64,000 nucleotides of DNA from Xenopus tropicalis (GCF_000004195.4 NC_030678.2:37553701-37617700), one strand, 5' to 3'; positions 11,642 through 25,127 are shown, counted from the stretch's first letter. Notes: generated by a model from the sequence alone, not told the origin. Numbers and translations are program-made.

Positions 11642-14579
11642 ATATCCCTTTAAAATACGGCTTGACTTTGCCTAGGACTCCATTGACTTTAGAAACTTGC
11701 AAGCTTTTAGATGGTGAATTTTTTACATTTGAGTTTTTGGTTTTTTTGCGCTTAATAAACATTTGAGTTTTTGAAACACAATTCGAAGTTGAGTTTTTTT
11801 AGTGCAGAAAAATCAAAATTTGAACATTGATTAAGTTCCCCCTAAATGTGATAGATATATGTTAATGTGGCCCAAAGGAGAGCTACTAATCCTTTTTATC
11901 ATAGTGTAGTAGTGTAGAGTGCAGTCAGAGCCTAGACAGAAGTACTGTACTTTGTGCATTACCACTACGGGGCTTCCTTTAATGCTCTTACACTTTGTCT
12001 GGTGTCTCTGTAGATGTTCTTACACTTTGTCTAGGGTCTTTTTAAATGATCTCTACAATCTAAGTTTATCAAATTCTCTACTAAAAGGTTCTTTATTTAT
12101 GCAGTTGCATCTCTTCCAGTAGCAAATGAGCCTTCAGTAATCTATGATAATGCATTCCATTGTTGTAAAGCATAAAGATAAGACTCTGCTCTTCAGCTGA
12201 ATGGACAGGGTAACACTAGCAGACACGTGAGTTGAGTTCTTTTAATATGCAAGCTAATTCAAATAAGGTACTGAAATATTATCACCGGGTTTCCTCATAG
12301 TATTTTGTTGTGATTTAAATTATTTTATTTATTTTTATGTGCTCTTATTTATATCTTACATTTGCTCTCATTTATATCTATTACTGGATTTTAGTTGGTA
12401 TACTGACAAAATCAAGTTAAACTAGTATTAGTTGCAATGTTATGAAAAAGTACATGCTTCCATGGATTGTACTATATATATACAAATTAATAAAAAAAAT
12501 CTTGTGTCTCTCATGTGACTTGGACCTATTTAGAAGGTATGATATGAAAAAGTCTCTTCTGTACAGAACCTGCCAAAGTTCAAGGTAGATTGCAGCAGTA
12601 CATACATCTCAATGGGCATTTACTAAAGTGCAACTGAAAACCCAAACTTTTTGCGGGAAAAAAATGCAAATTTTTCAAGGTTTATTGTGACAAAACCATG
12701 ACAGTTCACAAAAACAGAGGTTTTTGTGAATCCCCCTTAATGTGTAATTATATCGTAAATACACACCACATAAATAATGTATTTAATAAAAAATGAAAAA
12801 GTAAAATTTTAGTTAGAGAGAAATTTAAAAGGAATACCCATTGTTTTCCCAAGAGAGTACTTTTAAAAGATGCTACTTGACAATGTCAAAAGCAGGAAGA
12901 GAATGAAAAGAGAAAATGACCTTTATAAGAGAGAATGGAGGATTATTTTTAAAGCAGCTCAAAGGTCTACAGTGACATTCACTAAGCAAATATAGAACAT
13001 GCTTTTCCTTATCTGTAAGTGAACAGTTTAAGAAATAGTAGTAGCTATTCAAAAAGGAAGATCTTTGTGGAAATGTTTTAAAAGCCTTGGATTAATCCAG
13101 TTTGTAGTAGTTAATAATCTTATAATGCAAAAAATTGTACTCAAGTGGAATATGCCATTAAATAGGGAAATAAGGCAGGTAAATTCAGCGATGTAAGGGA
13201 GAAGGCAAAGAAGAGCAGTAAGAAAGGGATATTTTGGGGTTGATGGAAAATACTTTTAAACACTTTTAAGATACAGTGCCCATGTTTACTGTTGTACTAT
13301 ATGCAGGGAATGGTGAGAGGATAATGTCAATGTATCATGCATATTTCACAGTTACCACCGCATCTTGACTAGGCAGTACCTCCAGGGATCCATCAGTGCC
13401 CTGTGTCACTAGGCACAGCACAGTTGTGCTTAAAAAATCAGGCCCACACTTCACTTACACATGAACATGAGAAATGACGCCAGGCAGATTTGCAATAAAG
13501 CACACTTGCTGTTACATCCATTTTAGTGATTTGGACACAACTGTGGTAGGTGCAGCGCAATGGCATCAAAAGAATTGCCTTGTTGCATCTGCAATGGTGC
13601 TTACATTCTGGGAAAAAGTGCTACATATGGGAAAAAACATGGTGTTTGTGCTCAAAACTGCACTTTGCATACTAGGTAAGTGAATATCCCCTATTGTTTT
13701 CTGTGACTCTGTAATGATATTACAGAGGATATGATTGCCATTTTAATAGTGAGCTCCAAAAATATTTAATTGAAATGAAAGCCATCAGATTTGTAAGGAG
13801 ACACATGAATACGAATGAATGAAAAAAAAAAGTCTTTAGGGCTCCATTAATATTGTAAATCTCATTCCCCCTATGACTATAATAGCCAGTGCTGCTGAAA
13901 GAAAATTATGTTTTTCGGTTAAATGCAGAGTTATATCCAGACATCAACAATAAAAAAATAAAATTAAAATACTTTAGATGATTTCACAGCAATTACACAT
14001 ATATGCATTAATTACTCATCACACTACTTGTAGAAATCAGTCAATTATTAAACATCTGTTCTGTATACTTATAATATACCCCATCCAGTGGGTTTCATCA
14101 TAAGGAGTGTATAAAGTTAAGTAAATTGCTACTTACTGATCTGCCTACTAGCCATAGGGGTCCTCATTAACCCTGGGTTTTGTGAAGTGCTTGACACATA
14201 TCATGCAACTGCCTTCATTAAATTTAATCTGAACAATCCCTTAAACTAAGTATCCTTTTTTGTGATAAGATCTCTAAATGGCAGTCTACAATGTAAGCGA
14301 TAGTTGTCATATTAAAGGCCATTTTTGGTGATTATAGGAATAACTAGGCTAAATATAAAACTTACAAGTGGACTACCCTGGAAAATAGGACTTCTGAATC
14401 CCTCCAGTGATTTTAGCATTATTTCCTCTAATGACATTGTAAAACTGCTTATTGGCTAAAAGCTTTACTTTAATATTATATGTAATATTGACTGCATATA
14501 TTTATGACATTTTATTTTCACTTTAGCCACACAAAGACCAATATACTGGCTGCCAAAGAAACTTCTCTGATTGTCAATT
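11642..14579. other. No gene seen
   Basis: Mostly AT-rich. Around 12610-12740 lies a TIR-like but unpaired stretch with TTTACTAAAGTGCAA. Frames at 11919 and 13474 lack family features and splice context. Confidence 0.55.
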
Positions 14580-14678
14580 GTTTTCGATATGCACAACAAC
14601 ATTTTTTTATGTGTGTCATTTTCGGTATTTTCGTAAATTTTTGGATGAATCGAAATGGAACAGATTCGCTCACCACTA
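14580..14678 (+). mobile_element. hAT-type MITE fragment (right end)
   Basis: Only the right part is clear: it ends GGAACAGATTCGCTCACCACTA, preceded by TTTCGTAAATTTT-type sequence. The left end could not be placed, so the start is approximate. Confidence 0.5.
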
Positions 14679-16983
14679 ATATTAATCTAAAAGGATCAAA
14701 CATACTGTTCATGGACTGCATCTGGCTATGGATGTGGTTCTCCCTCGGTTAATCTGCAAGGGCATGTAGGATCCAATCATTGGACTGGGACTATTGTCTA
14801 TCTACAGCATGGAAGTGAGTATCATCTATTGGTACCAATCTGTAATTGTCACCATCTGCAAGAGGTAGCGCATTTCCAATTGTTTTGATTTGAATGTGAT
14901 GCAGTTTTAGGCAGGGGAATGCTCTTTCTGAGAGGACCGTAACAGGGGAAACATCAGTCTGATGTGCCCCTCCCAACAACAGCTGAAAGCTGTAAATAAT
15001 TGTACCCAAGGTGTGGCTTTCCTCTATAACTCACGCCCCTTCTGTCACTTTAGCCCAAGGCTCAAGCCCTGTTATGCCCTACACTTGATACCACCATCAC
15101 CAGCTCTCCCCCAAGGAAGCCCCTCCCGCTGTGACACCACGCTACCTCTGCACCACTACCTCCCTTTGTTCTGGGGATGGTGGGTGCTCTTTTAACCCCT
15201 TGTGTTGCCACCTATCCCAATAGCAACTGCAACACCCATAATCTCTAACACCCTTTTCTGGTTCCCTCCTTCCTAGCCTTGTCATGGCGTTGTTGTACTT
15301 AGTTCCTGGCCCACTCCCCACAGGCATTCTTTTTAGTCAGAGACCAGCATGTGATAATGTATGTATGTATATCTTTATTTATAAAGCGCTACTTATGTAC
15401 GCAGCGCTGTACAGGCCCATATATTCTTTAAAATCTTGGTTATTATAAAAGTCATTGAAGTATATCAACTAAATGATATTAATATGTCCTTAAATATGAG
15501 TCCCTCAGAAGCAATTATTTTACTGAAATTATGCAGCATGTAAAGGGATACAGACAGGGAAATACTAGACAAACAGTTAACATATACTGTACAGACAAAC
15601 TTGTTTCCAAAAATGATTCACAGTTAAAATTGGGTTTTGTTAGGATACTTTAGGACCCTGCTTGCAAGCGCTTACATTGTAAAATATCCCACTTTGTTGT
15701 TACTAAATTTCACATAAAGAATCAATTTCTAGTATCCACTGCATCCACTTTTGAATCATAGTTTAGGTACTCAAATTTGGGCACATACCAATTAAAATAT
15801 ATTATAATTTAGTACATGCCTAATATATATATATTTGTTGTGATCCATAAAAAGTATCCTTTCTGCCTTCGTTCAGCCTTTGACAAATATAGATTTGCAT
15901 GGACATTCATAAGATTTTATGCAATTAATTAATTTAAGATAAACAGGTGATATTTACACTTGCAACCAAAAACTAAAAAATGTCATTGTTGTAAAGTATC
16001 ATGTCAACAAATCCTGTTCATTTAGATAAAATTTCTAAAAAAAACTGAGCTTTATTATAATTAAAAAATAACATCAATTTTGTAGTTTATTTTAACATTT
16101 ACAACAAGCCCTCATTTGTATCTTTTTTTTTGGTGGATAACTGAACTTCTAATAACCTTCAGTACTGTTTAAAAGTCGGATAATATTTCCATATTTCATT
16201 TTAGATTAATACTACCTATTAAAGAAGTTGGTGTTCTGCATATTTTTTATTCATCCCCAAATATGACATCTCGAAAGCTTATAAAAACACTGCATTACAT
16301 TTCAGATGACAGACACAAAGTACAACTTAGTAAAATACGAGACACATTTTTACTTTGTTTAATTGCTGTACAAAATAATTTAGCCTAAATACTTAAGAAC
16401 CTTTTTAATATTAGTAAAAAGATTAAAAAAAAATATAAAAATTAATATCCAGTGAAGATGTTTTTTTTACTCGCTTGTGATAACTTATGTGTAGGTATTA
16501 GTTTTAATTTTTCTAAGAAAATAGCATTCTTCATGACATCATAGTCTGTAGCTACTATTCTACTTTTCAGATAGATATCACATTAAAAACATAGGTGTTA
16601 AACACAGTCAGTAGTTTTATATGTTATGTGTAGTTGTGGCAACATTATTTTACATGGTTTAGTGCATTGTAAAAATTTATGGTATATATCCCCTTTAATA
16701 AAGACATAGCAAAAAATCTTGATTTTCCTGTGTAGTTTCCATGCCCACTAATATGTTGCTGTAAGTCCTAGCAGTAATGACAATGCTTGCTTGCTTGCTT
16801 ACTGTTGGCTTTAGTAGGGAAAATTGTGTTATTTTTTGAACATTTAAAACAATGTTGCATCCTAAAGCCCTAATTAAAATGTACACTTCAATAAAAACTC
16901 TGTACTGATGGCTGTACTTTTCAAATCATTTTTACACTAAAGAAAAAAGCTTATAGCTTGGCATCAGTGGTCGAGACTTGCTT
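14679..16983. other. No gene; GC-richer island at about 14930-15320
   Basis: The stretch 14930-15320 is C/T-rich with few CG dinucleotides and no coherent protein, so it is neither a CpG island nor an exon I can recognise. It may be an unclassified repeat, adjoining the retroelement-like tail at 15355. The rest is AT-rich. Confidence 0.5.
15355..15690 (+). repeat. Probable retroelement tail (LINE/SINE-like), split
   Basis: TTTATAAAGCGCTACTTATG plus CGCAGCGCTGTACAG at 15379-15413, and GGACCCTGCTTGCAAGCGCTTACA at about 15653-15677, are two pieces commonly found together in amphibian retroelement 3' ends. Here about 240 bases separate them. A variant of the second piece (GGGCCCTGTCTACAGG, GCTTACAATCTATAGG) occurs at 19397-19432. 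Confidence 0.45.
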
Positions 16984-17283
16984 TTATGTTGTTTGAAACA
17001 TTTCTAGATGTGGCATCTGTTTCATGTATTTTGGTCTTCTTGTAAGAGTAATTATGGTATTATAGACTAATATTATTTGTTCAACTGATATAAAGCTTCT
17101 GTGCTCCATGCCACCAATTAGGCTTATCATTCTGTCAATATAAATTTTTTGTTCTAAACTTACATCTTGCTCATTGCTGTCAGCTTCTTTGTCTGAATTT
17201 TCATTGATAACCATGTCGCATATTTCACTGTCTGTCAACTGAAGAGTTGCTTGGAAATCTTTGTCAATACTGCTCATCCTCAT
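16984..17283 (-). pseudogene. transposase remnant, pogo/Tigger-like C-terminus (tentative)
   Basis: The minus strand encodes 99 residues. They contain LTDSEICDMVINEN, an acidic stretch (ENSDKEADSNEQD), and a helical segment ending RRPKYMKQMPHLEMFQTT. An acidic linker followed by a helix and a PKYMKQ...L.EMF tail resembles the C-terminal end of pogo/Tigger-type transposases as I recall them. A stop codon lies immediately before the first Met. Upstream of it about 19 more codons stay open in the same frame (..KLSDYQEAYLVQRLSC then stop), which suggests a broken longer protein. No DDE catalytic core or DNA-binding domain is visible nearby, so it is not a functional gene as seen. It could instead belong to another transposase family or be a domesticated exon. 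Confidence 0.4.
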
Positions 17284-17532
17284 CTAGCAACTGAGCCTCT
17301 GGACAAGATAGGCTTCTTGATAGTCAGACAACTTTGTTTTTATTTGAATCTGCGAATACTAGAGAGCAATTATTTTTACCAAAATTAATTATCATAAAAA
17401 TTGTAAGTTTTGCCATCCATAAATTGTTTGTTAGGAAATGTTATCCAATTATTTTGCGACAATGCAAATGGCATTTTTAATGCTAAAGTGATTTTAGAAT
17501 TCTTTTACTTTAGTACCTTTATTGCACTTTAA

Positions 17533-18070
17533 AGGAGAAGGGAAGGTAAAAACTAAGTAAGCTTTATCAGAAAGGTCTATATAAATACAGCCATAAGCAC
17601 TCACAGAAACACTACACTGAGTTCCCTGTCAAAAGATTTGTTGTGTCTGTAATTCATTCCCAGACTCATAGGGGGCACATTTACCAAATCACGAACGCTC
17701 GGAGCGTTCATTCAAACGCTCCGAGCGTATTTTCACCGTTTTGTTTGGGCGTTTGTATGATTTTTTCATACGGCGCACGACTTTTCGTACGCCGCACGAA
17801 CGTTTGCACGAAAAAATCAGAAAAGGCTTTACCGCTGTTTACAATTATATGGTACAAAAATTTTGTGACTTTCAGATCGCCAATACGATATTATCGTGAC
17901 TAATACGATTTTTTGTAAGCATTTTCGTGATATCTCTGATCTTCAGGAATTTTTGTATCCAATCCAAGTTTTTCCCATTCGGGATTCGAACTCGTGATTT
18001 GATAAATCTGCCCCATAGTCTTACAAACTTAGCATGTACACTTGGTTTCTGACTCGGTGCAGGAGTGAGG
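17533..18070 (+). mobile_element. T2-like TTAA element, interrupted by a nested TIR element
   Basis: After TTAA (17529-17532) comes AGGAGAAGGGAAGGTAAA. The text through 17670 matches copy 22930-23347 closely (AAAGGTCTAT, ACAGCCATAAGCACTCACAG). The match resumes weakly after 18014 (CTTACAAACTTAGC...TTTCTGACT against TTTTGTAAACATG...TATCTGACT). The element at 17672-18014 is nested inside it. The right end is not identifiable; the given end is approximate. Confidence 0.65.
17672..18014. mobile_element. GGGGC...GCCCC TIR element, nested in a T2-like element
   Basis: 343 bp, starting GGGGCACATTTACCAAATCA and ending GATTTGATAAATCTGCCCC, with ATAG on both sides. It holds a local palindrome (CGCTCGGAGCG) near 17695-17728. 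Confidence 0.8.
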
Positions 18071-21000
18071 CATTATGGAATTTACTCTTATAATGCAAAG
18101 ATCCATGGCCAAAAGGCTAGAAAAGGATAGGGGGCAAATAGATGGATTTCATCTAATACTATGGGAAAAGACAAGCTTCACAGAACATAAAATTTTTTTA
18201 TTGTATATATAAAAAAATACAAATGGCGTACTGGTGAAAGTTCTCCAGCTTTGATATGTACTGTTTACATAAAAAAAATACAAATGCCAGTTTTCAGTGT
18301 TTTTGGCCAGAGACAGGTTAAATTGGTTAGGGAATGCTATCCTATACCACTCTAATATAGCACACACATCACATATCTTCCTTTGTGACGATCAGACATT
18401 CTCACCTGAAGCTCCAAATTTAAAACATAAAAGCACTAGGACATGAGAAATTATTGATCAAATTATGATCAAAGTCAGCTTGCTTGAAAAGGAGTGTCTG
18501 GCATTCAAAAAGAAGCTTAATAACTCATAATCTCTTATGGGACATCCATCACTCTAATTCACAGATGCTTCTTGTAAACTGGTTGTCTATGTAAGTGCTG
18601 GTATATAAATTTTTTAAACAAGAGTGTATTTCTCAGTATAAAAAAAAATATATATATATATATTGACCAGGGCATGTGGCATGTGGTCATCCAGACCTCT
18701 TACTGAACCATTGCCACTTACCATTTTCTCTGTACACTCCAAGAATATACACAAAAGAGTCCAGGATCAATGTAGAAAGGCCACAGCTTTATTACAGTAT
18801 AATCAAACTAGCAAGTAACAGTCTAATAAACAATGATTTAGATGAGTAATACTCCCCAGGAATGCTTGCCTACTTCACTGGAGTGAATGGGCCACCTCCA
18901 ATGCCAGCCACACAGCTGCACTGTGCTGTTGTCGGCAAGTAAAGGCATAAATAGGCCTCATTTTGAATGCCTACTTCCCAGGGCCATTAGCTAAGGGGGA
19001 TGATCCAAACAACCCTACGCCTGTGGGTACTAGCCCCTTCCCACCCTGGCAAGCATTCCACACTAACCTTCAAGCTGTGACTTACCCAAAATCCCACTAG
19101 CAGAAGCTGAACACCCAAACACCACAGAATTCCCCTTCCCTTTTGGTGAACCAAAAAGCACTGACTCAATCCTGCTGTGGTCTCCTGGCAACACAAGGTA
19201 CTCCTTCCCCCTACTTTTCACTGTTACGTCATTCTGACCCTCCTGCCTTCCTAGCCCTCTCAAGGCTCCCATTCTTTTAACCTGGTACCTACAATATATT
19301 TGCTTTGTTGCATTTATTCATAATGCATATATTCCACTTTGCTATATATAAGGGTAAATACATAATGATTGACAGACTGATAGAATAGGTAATGAGGGCC
19401 CTGTCTACAGGGGGGCTTACAATCTATAGGGTAGGGTATATGCACATATTGCACATAGTTTTTTTATTTAAGCTTTTTATTAATAAAGGTAGTGTTTGAA
19501 TAATACATATATATTTCTAAGAGAAAATAACATGGTAATATATTTCCATCATAACCGTTCTTTGTCATGAAATATATACCTCAACAAAGTCAAAGGCTTT
19601 ATTTATTGTTCTGTATGCTTTCTGCTTTGAGCAAAGCAATAATCTGATAAAAATAATGTCAGGAATATTTATATTATTGCTTTCTCAGAAGCTATTTTTT
19701 ATAGCTTAGGAAGAAAGAATATATTATTTGCCACGACAAAGAAACATTAATATTCATTAAAGGATGCATCTGATGGAACCATTCCTGTAAGTAAAATACT
19801 GTATATTTCTAAAGTAAAACCATTCAACTGCTGAATATTGATGACTTGATGGCAGTTTAAATTTTATCAAAAATATTAACACTTTCCGAATAGGCACATT
19901 TTGATTTTTTTTTATCGTTAAGTGTGCCAGTTTATCCCAGTTGGTTCAACAATACTGAGTAGTATAGTTGAACCAACTATCAGGTAGTAGGGTACAGTGG
20001 CAACAATGATGAATAAAAAACAACTATTGCTAGAAATACCAAAAAAGCAACCATAATTATGCCCCTAAATCATTATAGTATTAATTAATGATAGCAACAT
20101 CAAAAATGACTATTATAACTTCCATAAGTGAAATTACCTGCTGCATGGTCTATGTGTGTGTTGTATGTATGTGCAAAATAAATTACTTATTCTTAGCCCT
20201 ATTTTAATAACAGTCCCTTTGAATTTATCCATGAGTTTTTACTGTGTATTGTGCGTAGTTTCATTCATTTCATTTATATATGCATGGCTCAACTATTTCT
20301 CTTTTAAAGAGCAATATTTTTGTGAGGTATGTATGTCAAAATTCTGTCGAACCAGAGTTTTAGTATATATCTGGGGGAACTGACTTGGGAAGAAGGCATT
20401 TGGGAGCTAAAAAGCTTAAAGGATAATCAATATGTTAGGCAGTCCTCTGTGAAAACACTTTACTAACATATTGGCCTACCAACTCTTCCCAGGAGTTTTG
20501 CTTCTGCTATAGAGTGTGGAGAAAGTTGGAGAGGTGAAAATCAATCTAGACACTGCTTTATACCACTTAGAAGTGAGTGAGAACTGACTTTTTCTGAAGG
20601 AAACTGGATTGTAAGGTGTTGGTTGCATAGAGGATTGGTGGCATGGGGATTGCCATGAACTAAATTGTGGCTGGCACTGGCCCATATTCTTTCCAGTTTT
20701 GTACTGCTTCATATTTATGCACATAATACATGCTCTAGTAACTGCTGGTAGGTCCTATCTATTATTTTACCATTATCTGTCACCAGGTGATCTCTCATAC
20801 ATGAATGTATCCTATTATTATTATTACAATTTATCAACAGCCTCCATTCTTTTCATTTATTAAGTTTCACTCAGGTTTAAAATAAAATGTGTTAAAAGTT
20901 ATTCTTTTTCTGGCTTTAGAATTCAGCTTCTTTAGCTCTTAAAGTAATTTACAGGTGTTTTCTGTATGTTATCATCTGCCTTGTGTGTTTTGAATTTTGG

Positions 21001-22929
21001 GATATTTAGGATATTAAAATATCCTAAAAAATCTTAAATATATTTAGACCAACCTATTAATACATATACATTAATTAATAGGCTGGCAATGTTTTGAATA
21101 ATGCAGTATATTTTATAGACTGATTAATTTTTGTGTGTTATTGTATACTGTTATACAGTATATTGGTAGAGAAATAGCTTTGTTGTTGAATGAACACTTG
21201 ACAACCACTTGACAACATTGAAGTAAACATTAATGATTCTAATGCATTAAGAATTATACATACATTAATTACTAAATTAATTGCTAATAATTGAAATTTA
21301 AAGATATTTATAAATATTAAAAAAGGATACATTGACAATATATTGTTAATTATGAATGTATAATTAATATAATTGGTTATACATTGTTTTAAATACCATT
21401 AATAATTAAAAGTTAATTAGTTATTAATCTTTTGCACTAGTTCTATTGGGCAAGATTTTACAAAGATTTTTATAGCTGGAAATACGAGTCACAATTTTTT
21501 TTTTTAAATTGGAAAGCATCACACTTAAGTACTACTTATATAAATGTAAAATTATTGATCCTTATCATATATATTTATATAATAAAAGCCTAGCGGTTTA
21601 TAGATATTTTAGTATTACAAGGGAAAAATAAATATCAGAAGCAGGTTTAATTTGAGGTAGTTTATTAAAACCCATAAGAGATTTACTTACTGTTTGAATC
21701 ATATAATCCTGATATATAATAGTAGGAAATACAACAATATACTTTTATGGATTCTCTTTTTACCTGAGAAAAAGCCAAGAGTTGTCCATGGTATAAACAG
21801 TTTCTTTGTATTTCCTTGTTTAGCTAGCCATGCACTTCATAACATCAGACCTTGACCATGAGCTGTTAAAGGTTTCATTTATAGTTTGTGAGTCTTTTAT
21901 ATAACAAATCATTGCACAATATGCAGTCAGCTTTCATTTTAATTCATAACAATTAGTCTCTCATGTTTAGATAAATCACAAAAACAAAGCCTGAACTCTT
22001 TGTAAACCAGAGCTTGAATAATTGTTTATCCCAATTCTTCTTTCAGAAGGAAGAAGACATAATGATCTTTGTATAATGCACCCATTGCATTATCTATTCT
22101 CAGTATCAGTAAAAAAAGTGTTCATACAGGGAAAGCGTGATTCAATTATTGTCTTTTCACATTGAATTCATCCCTATCAGTTAGCTTACCACTCTCTATA
22201 AATTGCTGAAAGAGAGAAAATTGTCAAAATTGTTTTTGTGCTTGGAAACTATATTCAAAGCAATTAAGATCTAACAAAAAATATGGAAATATTTATTGTT
22301 GCATGTAGGATAATCCTATAACTCTTGTTTATACTTTCTGTAAAAACATGGGATGTACTGTACAGTAAAGTACTTTGCATTCACCAATTGGTAAAGGAGG
22401 CTGCAGCTGACAGTCCTGTGCCTAGGGTAGTACGGCAAATAATATTATTATCTAAATATAGTAATTGTATTAATGCCAGAAAATGTGTAACCTGTATTCA
22501 AATTTTAGTATGCATCAGGATATGAAATGGCTATGTCTCCCAAAGAGTTGCAATACTCTCATTCTTTAATGCTGATATTCTATCATTTTATACCTGAGAC
22601 TTCTTTAGATCATAATGCCAGGCATCCTCTCTAAAAACCATCATTTAGATGGTTGCAAGAATCTAAGCCCTTAAAACCCAAGAAAAGCAGGCATTTTATT
22701 TTTCTGCTGTCCTGTTAAGGAGAACGGATCTGATCAAAATTCTTTTGTCATTTATGTCTTGAAAATGTTATATTAGTAATTCAACATCATTGGAATGGAA
22801 TATAACTATAAATACAACTATTTAAACAAAAATTTGGTGATATCTGTTGCTTATACATCTATGGGATCCTTTACCAAGAAACAATCTTTTTACTTAATTT
22901 AATATATTAAAAATATTAGGTAAGTTTAA
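18071..22929. other. No gene; GC-richer patch at about 18860-19270
   Basis: The patch is C-rich (CCTCCAATGCCAGCC, CCCTTCCCACCCTGG) with no conserved frame and may be an old repeat. The remainder is AT-rich with a TA run near 18649-18662 and two hairpins (TTTAGGATAT/ATATCCTAAA at 21005-21028; 19939-19978). Confidence 0.5.
19939..19978. other. Short strong hairpin
   Basis: AGTTGGTTCAACAATACT and AGTATAGTTGAACCAACT pair over 18 bases with one mismatch around a GAGT loop. No transposon context or terminator role is evident. Confidence 0.6.
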
Positions 22930-23347
22930 AGGAGAAGGAAAGGTAAACATTTTTTATCAGAAAGGTCTATGTAAGTACAGCCATAAGCACTCACAGAAAC
23001 GCTGCACTATCCTCTATCAAAGGATTTCTTGTCTCCATTTTTGTAAACATGTTCTTGGGTATCTGACTTCCTCTCTCAGTAAAATTCTTAATTTTCAGAG
23101 TCTGCACAGCTCTCACCTCTCCTGTCCCTCCCCCTCCCTTAGGAATGTGACTTGAGCCACCAACAGTTAGAGCTGCAAGTAGGGAGTTACATAAAATGGC
23201 AGCTGCTTAAACAAATGGAGGGACCTTTTAGAGCTCTTTACTCAGATATGGTAATGCTTTCTGCAGACTAAATATAGTGTTCTAGGTGGCAATAATATGG
23301 TGAATCTATTGGCAATAAAATGCCAAAATGACTTTCCTTCTCTTTTA
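22930..23347 (+). mobile_element. T2-like TTAA-type element
   Basis: It begins AGGAGAAGGAAAGGTAAAC after TTAA and ends near GACTTTCCTTCTCTTTTA. Its interior is the reverse complement of the 34004-34417 element, so the two are inverted relative to each other. TTAA duplication and AGGAGAAGGAAAGG termini match the known Xenopus T2/Kolobok-type MITEs. Confidence 0.8.
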
Positions 23348-24512
23348 TGTTATCGTCATACAATACCCCAGATCCCAAACTTTTTGCATAATAGACCCTA
23401 CATCTGTGGTTTTTTCGTCACCTAATATACCTTCAGTTCTAGATTTTTCTACATTTAGATGACATATTTAAATGGTTCTTCCAATAGACCACTATAATTT
23501 CATAAATTCTGAATAAAAAGAATACAAGTAATAAATTGTAAGTTTCTTTTTGAAGAAAACTGTTGTTATTTTAAAATAATTGGAGTTCTGATATTATTCA
23601 AACTTCTTTAAAAGACCAAACTAATGGCATTGGTACATTAAAAGTTCAATTGAAAGTATCTTTCTTGTCTTTGATTTCATATGAATTGCACATTTAAACA
23701 AAATTACTCTAAAGAGTAAAAACATTTGGTGGTAGAGATAAGGTTGTTATATTTAAAAAAAAAACTGTGAAAAAAAAATCCACCTACCTCTTTTTCTAAC
23801 TTCTTATTTACTCTATTTTTTTAAATAACTTTGCAGTTTATCATATTTGATCATATTGATATATTTTAATAAGATTTTTGTTTTCATTTCTATGCTTACA
23901 GTTTATCAGACCTAATTTCTTCAGGTTATCCAAAGCTTACTTTATGTTGAATTATTATATCTAATTATATTGATTTGCAAATTTTTTTTGTGATTAGCCT
24001 ATTCTATGTTTCTCTTACCTGAAAAATGCCATTTGGTATGTGTTTGTTCAGAACAATATCTGTTCATGTTTTAGTCACCTAAACCCATACAGAGTACATA
24101 GGGGGTAGAGTTTACTTTTCTAAACAATTATGTTATAATTATATAAGATGCTAAATAAAATAGATGTTTATAAAAAGATTTCACTTTCTATTATTTGACT
24201 TTAAATACAACCTATATTTTGATTATATAAATGATGTGAACAAGTAATTTATAATACGCACACAAACACTTTTATGTATATAAAATGTTTATAAGTTGAA
24301 GCAAAGAAATACTTTGCACACATCATTGTCAACATTCCTTTGTTGCTTGAATATTTCCCTTTGACTTGAATACATTACAGAATTAATCTTGCATATAAAA
24401 TTACACACCTTTATAAATACTAATATTAGCTCTTAACAGATAATTTCTAGGACACAATGTATGGTGTAACCACTCATATAAAGGCAATAATGGAGCTTTT
24501 TAAAGATGCAAT
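23348..24512. other. No gene seen
   Basis: Very AT-rich sequence without recognised elements. Confidence 0.6.
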
Positions 24513-25127
24513 TAAGTCATAACAGGATTCTGGGAAGAAATTCCTTAAGGCTCCTAGAAAAGTCCCATTTACATGGGCTTGTCCCATTTACATGGGTTTA
24601 TCCTATAGGCTAAAGCTCACCCACTGGGTTTAAAGCAGAAGCCAGGACAATAGCTGATCAGATTCCCAACTACAGACTGGTTTTGCCCTTCTTGGGGCTC
24701 ATCAGTATAGTGCAGAGTTTTCTGATCAGCTTAAGTAGAGCCAGGAGTAGAGATTCACAAACAAGCTAAAGGGATTGAGGAGACCGCCTCATACGTATGC
24801 AAATAAGTCATAACAGGATTCTGGGAAGAAATTCCTTAAGGCTCCTAGAAAAGTCCCATTTACATGGGTTTATCCTATAGGCTAAAGCTCACCCACTAGG
24901 TTTAAAGCAGAAGCCAGGATAACAGCTGATCAGATTCCCAACTACAGACCGGTTTCATCCTTCTTGGGTCTCATCAGTGTAGTGCAGGGTTTTCTGATCA
25001 GCTTAAGTAGAGCCAGGAGTGGGGATTCACGAACAAGCTAAAGGGATTGAGGAGACCGCCTCATACGTATGCAAATAAGCCATAACAGGATTCTGGGAAG
25101 AAATTCCTTAAGGCTCCTAGAAAAGTC
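24513..25127 (+). repeat. Tandem repeat of about 272 bp, 2.2 units
   Basis: TAAGTCATAACAGGATTCTG starts units at 24513 and 24804, and the variant TAAGCCATAACAGG starts the third at 25076. The third unit stops after GAAAAGTC at 25127. The first unit is longer because CCCATTTACATGGG is locally duplicated. Each full unit contains AGCTGATCAGA and TCTGATCAGCT as an inverted pair around about 58 bases. Confidence 0.9.

Noticed and set aside
14930..15320. GC-richer block as a candidate promoter or exon of nlgn4x
   Set aside because: Few CG dinucleotides, no splice-framed reading frame, no recognisable protein; more like an unclassified repeat.
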